From assembly GCA_039984715.1 (NCBI GenBank), contig JBDWUA010000004.1:124001-188000 (forward strand): DNA of 64,000 nucleotides, read 5' to 3'. The notes beneath the pieces were generated by a model. The model was not told the origin of the DNA and made no database searches. It was given only the letters and a program-made list of their open reading frames with translations. Below are positions 43,516-52,507 of this stretch, piece by piece. The DNA is from JABSSA01 sp039984715 (GTDB lineage: Bacteria > Pseudomonadota > Alphaproteobacteria > Rhodobacterales > Rhodobacteraceae). The number at the start of each line of letters is the position of its first letter. Positions within the stretch are counted from its first letter, which is position 1. The position numbers and the translations under genes are program-made.

Positions 43516-45458
43516 TCGCGCCGTTTTGACAAATAATCGTCCGTTGTGCGTACGCGTGGACGTTCGCCCCCTTCAAACGGATTGTTTTCGCTGTGGAACT
43601 GGGCGTCGACGCGACAATCATCGCACATTTGAATAAGGCTTAGTTTGTCCGGATCAGAGAACATCGAATGGCCTTGCAGCTTTTCGGTAATCCGTTCGAT
43701 GGTGGATTTTGATCCAAATAACTTGCTGCATTTGATGCAAGCAAACGGTTCTTCCTCGTTCAGAACGACTTGCGACAAGGCCGCATCGGTCAGGTTAAGG
43801 CGTGGTTCGTATGTGATTGCGTTTTCGGGGCAAATGTTGGCACACAAACCGCATTGCAGGCACGCGTCTTCTTGAAAGCGCAATTGCGGTAAGTCTGAGT
43901 TGTCGCCCAATGCGCCAGATGGGCACAGCGACACGCAGGACAAGCACAAGGTGCAACTGTCTGTGTTGACCAGGACGGCACCATAGGGGGCCCCTTCGGG
44001 CAATGCCACGGTTTCGGTTTCAGCTTGCAATGCCTTTGCCGCTTGCCGCGTGATCTGGCGGCGCGTGCCCATGGGGCGCACGGGGTTCGCACATGGTTCT
44101 GGGGCGTTTTCGGCAAACAAAGTCTCGGACATTGCATCGGGATCGGATGTATCCAACACGGACACTTTTCCGGTTCCGGCAATGGCTTGTGCGATGGCGA
44201 CTTGCGTCGATAACGCTGCGCGATCAGTGGTGGCACTTGGGATCAAAGACACCGATGCAAACCCGGCCGCCAGCGCGGCGGCAATTTCCGCATGTCCAAA
44301 CCCGTTCAGCGCATCCACTTCCAAGGGGATGACATCGGCTGGCAAGCCATCGCCGTGACGCGCAGCGAGGCGTATCATCTCGGACCCATGGGCGTTGACG
44401 ACAAGCAGGCGCGGCGATTGTCCACCCGCGTCCAGATACGCCTTAGCCAGCGTTTGAACACGCAGAAAGGTTTGATCGACAGACGGTGCGTCCAATTCGA
44501 TTGCACCGGACGGACAGGCCGCAGAACACGCACCGCATCCTGCACAAATAAGTGGGTCGACGGTGACATGTTCCCCGGTCGGCGTAATCGCACCTGTTGG
44601 GCACAAATCCAGGCATCGCGTGCAACCCGTTTGTTCGGCGCGAGAATGCGCGCACAGCAACGCTTGGGTTTTTACGTGCAGCGTTTTTTCGAATGTCCCA
44701 ACCAGATGCGATGCATCCAACACTGCGGCCCCGACCGCAGCGGCATGGCCAGGATCAGCGCGCAAATACCCGTCCCGTTTTTCATGTGCAGGAAACAAGG
44801 GATTGTCCTTGCGCAGATCAAGGATAACGTCGCATTGCGACTGACCGCCATTGCGCGGCTCGCTCAGCTGTACAGCGCCGCGTCCGCCCGGTTCAATTTC
44901 CTGCAAATCATCAATCGTAACTTTGAAATTTCCGATCGCCCCAACGGCATTGCGCAGCCGTCCCACAACAACATCAAAACCGCTTGTTGGGACCGTGTCT
45001 GGCGCCGTTTCGGACAAGACCGTGACGCTGAGATGGTCCTTTAGCTGTTCTGCCACAGACATCGCGATGTCCGAGGCCCCTAGAACAAGACACATGCCGT
45101 CTGAAATCACATCAATGGTTTTCGGTCCCGTAGATGGCAACGCCGCTTCTGCAATCAATGCGGACATTTTGGGTAGTGTCGGGCGGTCATCCGTGGTCCA
45201 TCCAGCCCTGTCGCGCAGGTCAAGGAAGGCGGGTTCAGGGGTGCCTAACTCTTCGGCCAATGCTTGGAACCGGGTCGATTCTTGAGCACAACAAATAATT
45301 GCACCTTCCTCGGACAACACCTTGGCGGCGATGTCCAACTGATGGGTGCACAGGGCAGTACAGGGTGATTTGACCTCTAGTCCGGTCGCCTTCGACAGCC
45401 CATCTGAATCAATGGACTGCGTGCCCAGACAATCACATGTAATCAGTGATTTAGTCAT
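43509..45458 (-). CDS. Multi-cluster 4Fe-4S ferredoxin-like protein
   Basis: A 649-residue cytoplasmic protein with four or more iron-sulfur motifs: CTRCLDLCPTGAI and CAGCGACSAACPSGAI in the middle; CTLCLSCVSLCPSGAL and CLQCGLCANICPENAI near residues 515-565; and a CxxC in FACIKCSKLFG with CDDCRVD at the end. ATG 45458 follows GGGGAG. It is a standard companion of this formate dehydrogenase cluster and probably relays electrons or assists maturation. The frame could be extended to 45614, but that part has no conserved character. Confidence 0.88.
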   Translation of the reverse strand: MTKSLITCDCLGTQSIDSDGLSKATGLEVKSPCTALCTHQLDIAAKVLSEEGAIICCAQESTRFQALAEELGTPEPAFLDLRDRAGWTTDDRPTLPKMSALIAEAALPSTGPKTIDVISDGMCLVLGASDIAMSVAEQLKDHLSVTVLSETAPDTVPTSGFDVVVGRLRNAVGAIGNFKVTIDDLQEIEPGGRGAVQLSEPRNGGQSQCDVILDLRKDNPLFPAHEKRDGYLRADPGHAAAVGAAVLDASHLVGTFEKTLHVKTQALLCAHSRAEQTGCTRCLDLCPTGAITPTGEHVTVDPLICAGCGACSAACPSGAIELDAPSVDQTFLRVQTLAKAYLDAGGQSPRLLVVNAHGSEMIRLAARHGDGLPADVIPLEVDALNGFGHAEIAAALAAGFASVSLIPSATTDRAALSTQVAIAQAIAGTGKVSVLDTSDPDAMSETLFAENAPEPCANPVRPMGTRRQITRQAAKALQAETETVALPEGAPYGAVLVNTDSCTLCLSCVSLCPSGALGDNSDLPQLRFQEDACLQCGLCANICPENAITYEPRLNLTDAALSQVVLNEEEPFACIKCSKLFGSKSTIERITEKLQGHSMFSDPDKLSLIQMCDDCRVDAQFHSENNPFEGGERPRVRTTDDYLSKRRDH

Positions 45459-45788
45459 AATTTTCTCCCCTGAGCAAACGCGTGATTTTGGTTGTTTTTG
45501 CGCCTGCCTTACGCACCAGCCTAGACACGATTTCAAATCAGGCTCAACCGCTTTTCTACTGACAAAGCCATGTTCCCGGTGCGCGATTCGAGCGTCGTGA
45601 AGAGAAATAATCAAAGCGTCGTTAATCTGAGTAACATTGTCGGATTAGACAATTCGTCCATGTGCTTTGTGGACCGCTGGCAGGCTGTCCCAAATTGTCC
45701 AAAATACAAAAAGAATACCATTGTGCACGAAATGAAGCTTTGTGGATTTTGCAAGATGCAGCAGGGTGATGTTCAGGGAGGACGAGGA
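45459..45788. promoter_or_regulatory. Divergent promoter region of the formate dehydrogenase genes
   Basis: This 330-bp region separates the leftward ferredoxin gene from the rightward DUF3305 gene. ATTGTC-ggatta-GACAAT (45636-45653) is a perfect 6-bp inverted repeat with a 6-bp spacer and is the best operator candidate. An in-frame extension of the DUF3305 gene crosses this region without family similarity and is not taken as coding. Confidence 0.5.
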
Positions 45789-46352
45789 TTGATCAACAAT
45801 CCCAATATGTACGACACCTTGCAGCTCGGCGTTGTTTTGCGAAAAACGCCGGGTGTGACGCGTTGGGTGTCTCATCATTGGACGGCATCCGCTGTCTTGC
45901 CGGGTGCTGGACCTGCAGATTGGCGGGAACTGCGTCGAGAAGGCGAAGCCATCGAATACCACGCAGCCACTCTTTTGCTGGAATTGCACGGTGCCGACAC
46001 CGAAGCATACCTGCATGGTTTGCAGGCACAAATCCCCAGCGTCTATGTCGTCATGCGTCCGATTGAAGATGACGGGCTGGATGTCGTGTTGGTCACGGCG
46101 TCCCCGTACGAGGCGCAAGATTACACAGATAGCGGCGAAGAGATCGTCGAGAAGGTTGCAATGCCGCCAGCGCTTTTAGCGTGGGTGCAGAACTTTGTCG
46201 AAATGTTCCACGAGGAAGAAGAGTTCGTGAAACGCAAACGCGATCGTCAACGGGTCGACCAAAAGGAAGACGGCATTGGCGATGCGCGTATCGCGCAGAC
46301 GGCTGATGTGTATCGCGCACCGACATTGGCCCGAAAGGAACGTTTGCAATGA
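45789..46352 (+). CDS. DUF3305 family protein
   Basis: A 187-residue soluble protein. LQLGVVLRKTPGVTRWVSHHWTASAVLPGAG is the conserved DUF3305 beginning, split over residues 10-40, followed by YHAATLLLELHGADTEAYLHGLQAQIPSVYVVM. A TTG at 45789 is chosen because GGGAGG lies about seven bases upstream; ATG 45807 is the alternative. It opens the operon DUF3305-DUF3306-chaperone-Tat peptide-fdhA. The family is confined to such clusters and presumed to assist formate dehydrogenase assembly. Confidence 0.82.
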   Translation: MINNPNMYDTLQLGVVLRKTPGVTRWVSHHWTASAVLPGAGPADWRELRREGEAIEYHAATLLLELHGADTEAYLHGLQAQIPSVYVVMRPIEDDGLDVVLVTASPYEAQDYTDSGEEIVEKVAMPPALLAWVQNFVEMFHEEEEFVKRKRDRQRVDQKEDGIGDARIAQTADVYRAPTLARKERLQ

Positions 46353-47005
46353 GCGACTTTTGGGCAAACAGGCGTGCCGCCGTCGCACGCGAGGAAGAAG
46401 CCGAAAACGCAGCATTGGAAACGCAGCGGCAGTTAGACGCTGAGGCGGCGATTGCCGACAAATCCGACGAAGAGCTTTTGGAAGAACTGGGATTACCAGA
46501 CCCGTCGCAGATGGATGCCGAAAGTGATTTCAAAGTATTCTTGCAGGACACGGTGCCGGCGCGGTTGCGCACACGCGCTTTGCGCCAGCTGTGGCGTGTA
46601 AATCCGGTTTTGGCCAATTTGGATGGCCTGATTGATTACGGCGAAGATTATACAGACGCGGCCACAGTCATTGAGAATTTGCAAACAACCTATCAGGTTG
46701 GAAAAGGCATGCTGGCGCATATCGAGGAAATGGCGCGACAGGCCGAGGCGGAAGAGGCCAAAGATGAACTGTCGCCGGATCAACCGGATCAAGTTGACCC
46801 TGATCAAGACGACGATGACGATGTGGCTTTGATCGAAAATGAGTCAGAGATGGAAGATGGCATTGAAGACGAAGATGCCATTGCCGCTTCCGACATTCAG
46901 GAAGAACCGGTTCCATTGCCCGAAATGGCCGAGACCCCCGAGGCGCTATACGTTCCGCGGAATCGCCGGATGACATTTACGTTTGAGGATAAAAGAGCAG
47001 GATGA
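46349..47005 (+). CDS. DUF3306 family protein
   Basis: A 218-residue acidic protein starting SDFWANRRAAVAREEEAENAA. The conserved DUF3306 core is DFKVFLQDTVPARLRTRALRQLWRVNPVLANLDGL, with DYGEDYTDAA. The C-terminal half is low-complexity acidic (DQDDDDDVALIENESEMEDG) and ends with basic RNRRMTFTF. It overlaps both neighbours (ATGA). It always travels with DUF3305; function unknown. Confidence 0.83.
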   Translation: MSDFWANRRAAVAREEEAENAALETQRQLDAEAAIADKSDEELLEELGLPDPSQMDAESDFKVFLQDTVPARLRTRALRQLWRVNPVLANLDGLIDYGEDYTDAATVIENLQTTYQVGKGMLAHIEEMARQAEAEEAKDELSPDQPDQVDPDQDDDDDVALIENESEMEDGIEDEDAIAASDIQEEPVPLPEMAETPEALYVPRNRRMTFTFEDKRAG

Positions 47006-47613
47006 CAGTAGCTGTGGAAAACCACACGATTGCCGAGGAAGATCGCCTGCGGGCTGATCTTTATAACTTTCTTGGGCTGCTTTTGTCCGGGCCGCCAGAT
47101 CAGATGCTGCTTGAACAGACGGCTGGTCTGTCTGGGGATGACAGTGATTTGGGGCAAGGCGTTTCGACGCTGGCGAAACTTGCCAAGATCACCAAACCCA
47201 AAACCGTTGAAAGCGAATTCAACAAGCTGTTCATCGGTTTGGGTCGTGGCGAATTGCTGCCTTATGCGAGCTATTATTTGACGGGCTTTTTGAACGAAAA
47301 GCCGTTGGCACGCTTGCGGGCTGATATGACGGCACGCGGTTTGGCTCGGGCGGACAATGTGTTTGAACCCGAAGACAATATCGCAAGCCTCATGGAAATG
47401 ATGGGCGCCATGATCGTCGGGCGTTTCGGCACGCCTGCGTCTGTCAGCGTTCAACGCACGTTTTTCAACACACATATCGCCCCATGGGCGGCACATTTTT
47501 ATTCGGATCTGGAGGGCGCAAAGAACTCGGTCTTTTACGCTTCGGTCGGCACAGTCGGTCGAACGTTTATAGACGTCGAAATCGAAGCGTTTCGGATGAG
47601 CGGTGCGGATTAA
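47002..47613 (+). CDS. TorD/DmsD family molybdoenzyme chaperone
   Basis: A 203-residue all-helical cytoplasmic chaperone for Tat-exported molybdo/tungstoenzymes. LRADLYNFLGLLLSGPPDQMLL, EFNKLFIGLGRGELLPYASYYLTGFLNEKPLA and NTHIAPWAAHFYSDLEGA are TorD-like blocks (the PY.S and W...F.DL sites). The start overlaps DUF3306. It should bind the signal peptide of the FdhA encoded 390 bases downstream until the cofactor is in. Confidence 0.9.
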   Translation: MTVAVENHTIAEEDRLRADLYNFLGLLLSGPPDQMLLEQTAGLSGDDSDLGQGVSTLAKLAKITKPKTVESEFNKLFIGLGRGELLPYASYYLTGFLNEKPLARLRADMTARGLARADNVFEPEDNIASLMEMMGAMIVGRFGTPASVSVQRTFFNTHIAPWAAHFYSDLEGAKNSVFYASVGTVGRTFIDVEIEAFRMSGAD

Positions 47614-47667
47614 TTCGCATCAATCGAGCGGCAGGAAACTGTCGGAACAGCGGGAGGAGACACTCGC

Positions 47668-47853
47668 ATGAGCAAGAAAGAAGACGCCTCGCGGCGCGAC
47701 TTTCTGAAACTGGCTGGGACCACAGCGCCGATAGCGGCGGTGGCGGTTGCAACTGGTGGCACGCAGGCTGAAGCAGCCGAACCTGACCTGACATCTGAAA
47801 AGATGCAGGACACGGTGCACACGCGTGCCTTTTACGACTTAGCGCGCTTTTAG
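47668..47853 (+). CDS. Small Tat-signal protein of the formate dehydrogenase region
   Basis: A 61-residue protein made mostly of a twin-arginine signal (SRRDFLKLAGTTAPIAAVAVA) and a short tail (EKMQDTVHTRAFYDLARF). Such short Tat targets recur just upstream of fdhA in proteobacteria. After cleavage fewer than 30 residues remain. ATG 47668 follows GGGAGGAG. It may be a small subunit or an assembly factor. Confidence 0.85.
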   Translation: MSKKEDASRRDFLKLAGTTAPIAAVAVATGGTQAEAAEPDLTSEKMQDTVHTRAFYDLARF

Positions 47854-48003
47854 GGCGTGAAAAAACGGCAACGCCCGGGAAATCGGTCGGTGCAGAGCAG
47901 GTTTTGGTGACTGGTTGCGTGACGCCCGACTATCAAAGCCAATCGAAAGCCAAGCGAGTGCGGTTCTTAACGTTTGAACCAAGCGAGCAAGGGAGGAAGA
48001 AAC

Positions 48004-50901
48004 ATGTTACGGAAAAAGACCAACGGGGTTGCGCGACGCCCCCAGCGGACGAGTATCCTATCCGAGGTTGCTGAAACCTCGGTAGACCGGCGCGCGTTCT
48101 TGCGTGGTTCGGGTCTGGCGATCGGGGGCCTTGCAGCGGTTGCTGCGACGGGCGGCACCGTTCAACAGGCTACGGCTGCGACGGCTGCGACCGGTGCCGT
48201 TGAATTGAAAAAGTCCGTTTGTACCCACTGTTCCGTCGGTTGTACGGTTGTGGCCGAAGTGTCGGACGGTGTCTGGGTGGGCCAAGAGCCCGGCTGGGAC
48301 AGCCCGTTCAATCTTGGGGCGCATTGTGCCAAGGGGGCTTCTGTACGCGAACATGCGCATGGTGAACGCCGCCTGAAATACCCGATGAAAAAAGAGGGTG
48401 GCGAATGGAAACGCGTCAGCTGGGAACAGGCGATCGACGAGATCGGCGACGGCATGATGAATATCCGGGAAGAAAGCGGCCCGGACAGTGTCTATTGGTT
48501 GGGTTCAGCCAAGCACAGCAACGAACAGGCTTATCTGTTCCGTAAATTTGCTGGCTATTGGGGCACCAACAACGTTGACCACCAAGCGCGGATTTGTCAC
48601 TCGACGACGGTTGCGGGTGTGGCGAACACATGGGGCTACGGCGCCATGACGAACAGCTATAACGACATCCATAACTCCAAGGCTATTTTCATCATTGGTG
48701 GAAACCCAGCCGAGGCGCACCCGGTGTCGCTGTTGCATGTTTTGCGCGCAAAAGAGCAAAACAACGCGCCGCTGATCGTGTGTGACCCACGGTATACACG
48801 CACAGCCGCCCACGCAGACGAATACGTTCGGTTCCGTCCGGGATCAGACGTGGCGCTTGTTTGGGGTATCCTGTGGCACATCTTCGAAAACGGTTGGGAG
48901 GACAAAGAGTTCATCCGCACCCGTGTTTGGGGCATGGACCAGATTCAGGAAGAAGTCCGCAAGTGGACACCTGAAGAAGTTGAACGCGTTACAGGCGCAC
49001 CCGGATCGCAGTTGCGCCGTGTGGCACGTACGATGGCCAACAACCGCCCAGGCACCGTGATCTGGTGTATGGGTGGCACACAGCACACCAACGGGAACAA
49101 CAACACGCGCGCCTATTGTGTGTTGCAGTTGGCGTTGGGCAACATGGGAACGTCGGGTGGTGGTACAAACATCTTCCGCGGCCATGACAACGTGCAAGGT
49201 GCAACCGACCTTGGTGTTCTAAGCCATACGCTTCCGGGCTATTACGGTCTGTCGGCTGGATCATGGGCGCATTGGGCACGCGTTTGGGGAGAAGACCCTG
49301 AATGGCTGAAAGGCCAATTCGCGATGACCAAGGATGCCGAAGGCAAGGACAAGTCTTTGCAGCAATTGACGGGCATTCCCGTTTCGCGCTGGATTGATGG
49401 TGTTCTTGAAGATCCCGACAACATGGACAACCCGAATAAGGTGCGTGCCATGGTCTTCTGGGGGCATGCGCCAAATTCGCAGACCCGTATGAAGGAAATG
49501 AAGACGGCGATGGAAAAGCTGGACATGCTGGTCGTTATCGATCCGTATCCAACGGTTTCCGCAGTCCTTCATGACCGCGAAGACGGGGTGTATCTGTTGC
49601 CTGCGTCGACACAGTTCGAAACGCGTGGGTCTGTCACGGCGTCGAACCGGTCGTTCCAATGGCGCGAAAAGGTCGTCGATCCTTTGTTCGAGTCCAAGCC
49701 TGATCAAGAGATCATCGCTTTGTTCGCGAAAAAGTTCGGCTGGCATGATCGGATGTTCCGAAACATCAAGCTGGAAGAAGACGGGCTGACCCCGGATGCC
49801 GAGGACACATTGCGCGAAATCAATCGCGGTATGTGGACCATCGGTTATACAGGTCAGTCGCCAGAGCGGGTGAAACTGCACATGGCCAACCAGCACACCT
49901 TTGATCGCACAACGCTTCAGGCCATTGGTGGCCCGGCAGACGGCGATTACTATGGTTTGCCTTGGCCAACTTGGGGAACCCCTGAAATGGGTCACCCGGG
50001 CACGCCGAACCTGTATGACATGTCCAAACCTGTGGCCGAGGGTGGCTTGACCTTCCGGGCGCGATTTGGTGTCGAACGGGACGGTGACAACCTGTTGGCT
50101 GACGGGGTCTATAGCGTCGGATCGGAAATTCAGGATGGTTATCCAGAATTTACGATGCAGATGTTGATGGATCTTGGTTGGGACGGCGATTTGACGGCTG
50201 ACGAACGTGCCGCCATTGATGCTGTGGCAGGTCCTAAAACCAACTGGAAAACCGACCTGTCAGGCGGAATCCAGCGGGTCGCAATCAAGCATGGCTGTGC
50301 GCCCTTCGGGAACGCAAAAGCGCGTGCAGTTGTGTGGACCTTCCCGGATCCGGTGCCTGTGCACCGCGAACCGCTTTACACCAACCGTCGCGATCTTGTC
50401 GCAGACTATCCCACCTACGAAGACCGGAAGTTCTATCGTCTACCGACGATGTACGCCTCGATCCAAAAGCAGGATTTCAGCAAGGACTATCCGATCATCC
50501 TCACGTCTGGCCGTCTGGTCGAATACGAGGGCGGAGGAGACGAATCCCGATCGAACCCCTGGCTTGCGGAATTGCAGCAAGACATGTTCGTCGAGATCAA
50601 CCCGCGTGATGCCAACAACCTTGGTGTGCGGGATGGGAAACAAGTCTGGGTCGAAGGTGCGGAAGGCACCAAGGTCAAAGTTATGGCCATGGTCACCAAC
50701 CGTGTCGGTGAAGGCGTTGCCTTTATGCCCTTCCACTTTGGTGGGCACTTTGAAGGCAAGGACCTTAGGGACAAATACCCCGACGGCGCCGATCCGTATG
50801 TGCTGGGCGAGTCTGCGAACTCGGCCATGACGTACGGCTACGACAGTGTCACTCAAATGCAGGAGTCCAAAGTGTCTCTCTGCAAAATCTCAACAGCGTA
50901 A
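48004..50901 (+). CDS. fdhA: Formate dehydrogenase alpha subunit
   Basis: A 965-residue catalytic subunit that oxidises formate to CO2 in the periplasm. The Tat signal is DRRAFLRGSGLAIGG (28-42). The 4Fe-4S site has Cys73, Cys76, Cys80 and Cys108 (CTHCSVGC; GAHCAKG). The metal ligand region ARICHSTTVAG gives Cys198-His199, so Cys rather than selenocysteine holds Mo or W. Bis-MGD binding blocks follow (IIGGNPAEAHPV; GNMGTSGGGTNIFRG) and a C-terminal cofactor domain (ILTSGRLVEYEGGG; FMPFHFGGHFEG). ATG 48004 follows GGGAGGAAG. The tungstate transporter nearby suggests W as metal, but Mo is possible. Confidence 0.95.
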   Translation: MLRKKTNGVARRPQRTSILSEVAETSVDRRAFLRGSGLAIGGLAAVAATGGTVQQATAATAATGAVELKKSVCTHCSVGCTVVAEVSDGVWVGQEPGWDSPFNLGAHCAKGASVREHAHGERRLKYPMKKEGGEWKRVSWEQAIDEIGDGMMNIREESGPDSVYWLGSAKHSNEQAYLFRKFAGYWGTNNVDHQARICHSTTVAGVANTWGYGAMTNSYNDIHNSKAIFIIGGNPAEAHPVSLLHVLRAKEQNNAPLIVCDPRYTRTAAHADEYVRFRPGSDVALVWGILWHIFENGWEDKEFIRTRVWGMDQIQEEVRKWTPEEVERVTGAPGSQLRRVARTMANNRPGTVIWCMGGTQHTNGNNNTRAYCVLQLALGNMGTSGGGTNIFRGHDNVQGATDLGVLSHTLPGYYGLSAGSWAHWARVWGEDPEWLKGQFAMTKDAEGKDKSLQQLTGIPVSRWIDGVLEDPDNMDNPNKVRAMVFWGHAPNSQTRMKEMKTAMEKLDMLVVIDPYPTVSAVLHDREDGVYLLPASTQFETRGSVTASNRSFQWREKVVDPLFESKPDQEIIALFAKKFGWHDRMFRNIKLEEDGLTPDAEDTLREINRGMWTIGYTGQSPERVKLHMANQHTFDRTTLQAIGGPADGDYYGLPWPTWGTPEMGHPGTPNLYDMSKPVAEGGLTFRARFGVERDGDNLLADGVYSVGSEIQDGYPEFTMQMLMDLGWDGDLTADERAAIDAVAGPKTNWKTDLSGGIQRVAIKHGCAPFGNAKARAVVWTFPDPVPVHREPLYTNRRDLVADYPTYEDRKFYRLPTMYASIQKQDFSKDYPIILTSGRLVEYEGGGDESRSNPWLAELQQDMFVEINPRDANNLGVRDGKQVWVEGAEGTKVKVMAMVTNRVGEGVAFMPFHFGGHFEGKDLRDKYPDGADPYVLGESANSAMTYGYDSVTQMQESKVSLCKISTA

Positions 50902-50913
50902 GGAGGAAAGAGA

Positions 50914-51507
50914 ATGGCTAGAGCAAAATTTCTCTGCGACGCCGAGCGCTGCATTGAGTGCAACGCCTGTGTCACGGCCTGTAAGAACGAGCATGAGGTG
51001 CCTTGGGGTATCAACCGCCGTCGCGTGGTAACCATCAATGATGGGAACCCCGGCGAACGGTCGATTTCCGTGGCCTGTATGCATTGTTCGGATGCGCCTT
51101 GTATGGCGGTTTGTCCGGTCGACTGCTTCTATCAAAACGAAGAAGGTGTCGTTCTACACAGCAAAGACCTGTGCATTGGTTGTGGATATTGCTTTTACGC
51201 GTGCCCCTTTGGCGCGCCGCAATTTCCGCAGGCGGGCAACTTTGGGTCGCGCGGTAAAATGGACAAATGTACCTTTTGTGCCGGTGGCCCAGAGGATACG
51301 CATTCAATAGCAGAGTTCGCGAAGTATGGGCGCAACCGGATCGCAGAAGGCAAATTGCCAATCTGTGCCGAGATGTGTTCAACGAAAGCCTTGTTGGCGG
51401 GGGATGGTGACATTGTGTCAGCGATCTACCGCGAACGCGTGGTCGCGCGCGGCTTTGGCTCCGGTGCTTGGGGCTGGGGTACCGCTTACGACCAAAAAGG
51501 CGGGTGA
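50914..51507 (+). CDS. fdhB: Formate dehydrogenase iron-sulfur beta subunit
   Basis: A 197-residue ferredoxin-type subunit with four 4Fe-4S cysteine sets: CDAERCIECNACVTACKNEH; CMHCSDAPCMAVCPVDCF; CIGCGYCFYACPFGAP; and CTFCAGG with CAEMCSTKAL. It has no signal peptide of its own and should be exported in complex with FdhA. It starts at ATG 50914 after AGGAGG, 12 bases past fdhA. It passes electrons to the membrane cytochrome b subunit encoded beyond an inverted gene. Confidence 0.94.
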   Translation: MARAKFLCDAERCIECNACVTACKNEHEVPWGINRRRVVTINDGNPGERSISVACMHCSDAPCMAVCPVDCFYQNEEGVVLHSKDLCIGCGYCFYACPFGAPQFPQAGNFGSRGKMDKCTFCAGGPEDTHSIAEFAKYGRNRIAEGKLPICAEMCSTKALLAGDGDIVSAIYRERVVARGFGSGAWGWGTAYDQKGG

Positions 51508-51531
51508 AACCTGCGCTGCACACAACAAAAA

Positions 51532-51561
51532 GGGCCGCCCGATCATTCGGGCGACCCATTT
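51532..51561. terminator. Bidirectional terminator
   Basis: GGGCCGCCCGA (51532-51542) pairs with TTCGGGCGACCC (51546-51557) around a 4-nt loop, with one mismatch. On the minus strand it is followed by CCCTTTTTG, a strong stop for the VPLPA gene; on the plus strand by ATTT. It sits between fdhB and the inverted gene. Confidence 0.75.
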
Positions 51562-51581
51562 CGCGTGTCAATAAACGTCGA

Positions 51582-52325
51582 TTAGCTTTTGCGTCTGCGT
51601 GTAACCGCGAGGGCACCAAACCCAGACAACAACAACAACCCACCCGCTGGCAACGGCACGGCGTTGGGTTGGGTGTTCGACCCACTGCTTATTGTTGGGC
51701 CCACGCTATCCAATTCGAATTCGTAGTAAACGGATTCTTCAGAATTGTAGCTGGAAAAATAGTTATAACCGCCGTTAACTGCGTTCGATGCAATGGATGC
51801 CAAAGCAGACAACGATGTGATTGCGCCGTCGGTTGGGAAAAGGCTGGTCGGCCCGTCCCCGTTAAAGCTGAGATAGAGGTCGCTACTGGCGTATGTTGCG
51901 TTGTCATACTCATAGGCGTAACCAGATGCTTGATCCGAATATACGCTCTGCGAGTCACTCGAAAAGTTGTAGAGGGTGAGCGACTGATCACTAAACGATG
52001 TGCTATCAACCAATGTGCCCAAAGTATCGTACACGGCTATGTCATAATTGACGTTAAACGTCGTGTAATCATAGGAGTAATAGCCGGCATAAGAATACGA
52101 ATTGCTCGAAACTGGCAGGTCGGTATCGTCTCCACTGATCGTTACTTCGACTGCGTAACCGGGCAGGTCTGTGCTGACGCTGGTGTTATAATCGTAATGA
52201 CTGCCGTAGCTGGTTGTGCCAGACAAAGTGACACTGATAGGCGCTGCAAAAGCCGAGGTTGCAGCAAGGGCCGTGAAAATGGTTGCAGCCGCAAACGAAC
52301 GGCCAGAATTACTAGTCAAAAACAT
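51582..52325 (-). CDS. VPLPA-CTERM sorted surface protein
   Basis: A 247-residue secreted protein with signal peptide (FAAATIFTALAATSAFAAP). The Ser/Tyr/Asp-rich middle (SYSYAGYYSYDYTTFNVNYD) has no known domain. The C-terminal sorting tail VPLPAGGLLLLSGFGALAVTRRRKS is a VPLPA-CTERM anchor recognised by an exosortase-type system in Rhodobacteraceae. ATG 52325 follows TGGAGAAACC. The gene is inverted inside the formate dehydrogenase operon, between fdhB and the gamma subunit. A long plus-strand frame over it is a shadow. Likely an exported matrix or surface protein. Confidence 0.88.
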   Translation of the reverse strand: MFLTSNSGRSFAAATIFTALAATSAFAAPISVTLSGTTSYGSHYDYNTSVSTDLPGYAVEVTISGDDTDLPVSSNSYSYAGYYSYDYTTFNVNYDIAVYDTLGTLVDSTSFSDQSLTLYNFSSDSQSVYSDQASGYAYEYDNATYASSDLYLSFNGDGPTSLFPTDGAITSLSALASIASNAVNGGYNYFSSYNSEESVYYEFELDSVGPTISSGSNTQPNAVPLPAGGLLLLSGFGALAVTRRRKS

Positions 52326-52507
52326 GGTTTCTCCAGGTGTGATGGTTTGGCAGATATTGAAGCAGATGGCGCCGGTATGCGGACCAATTCTGTTCAAATT
52401 GCGCCCCACATTCGTCAATCCAATGAAATCAATTTGAATAAAAGTGGCAGGGTTCTGAGCCCTTCGCCCGTGGGTCAGTGCGATCCGCAAATCGGAAGGG
52501 AAATGCG

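Noticed and set aside
48004..50901. Selenocysteine (TGA) formate dehydrogenase
   Set aside because: The metal-ligand position is an ordinary Cys codon in ARICHSTTVAG and there is no in-frame TGA.
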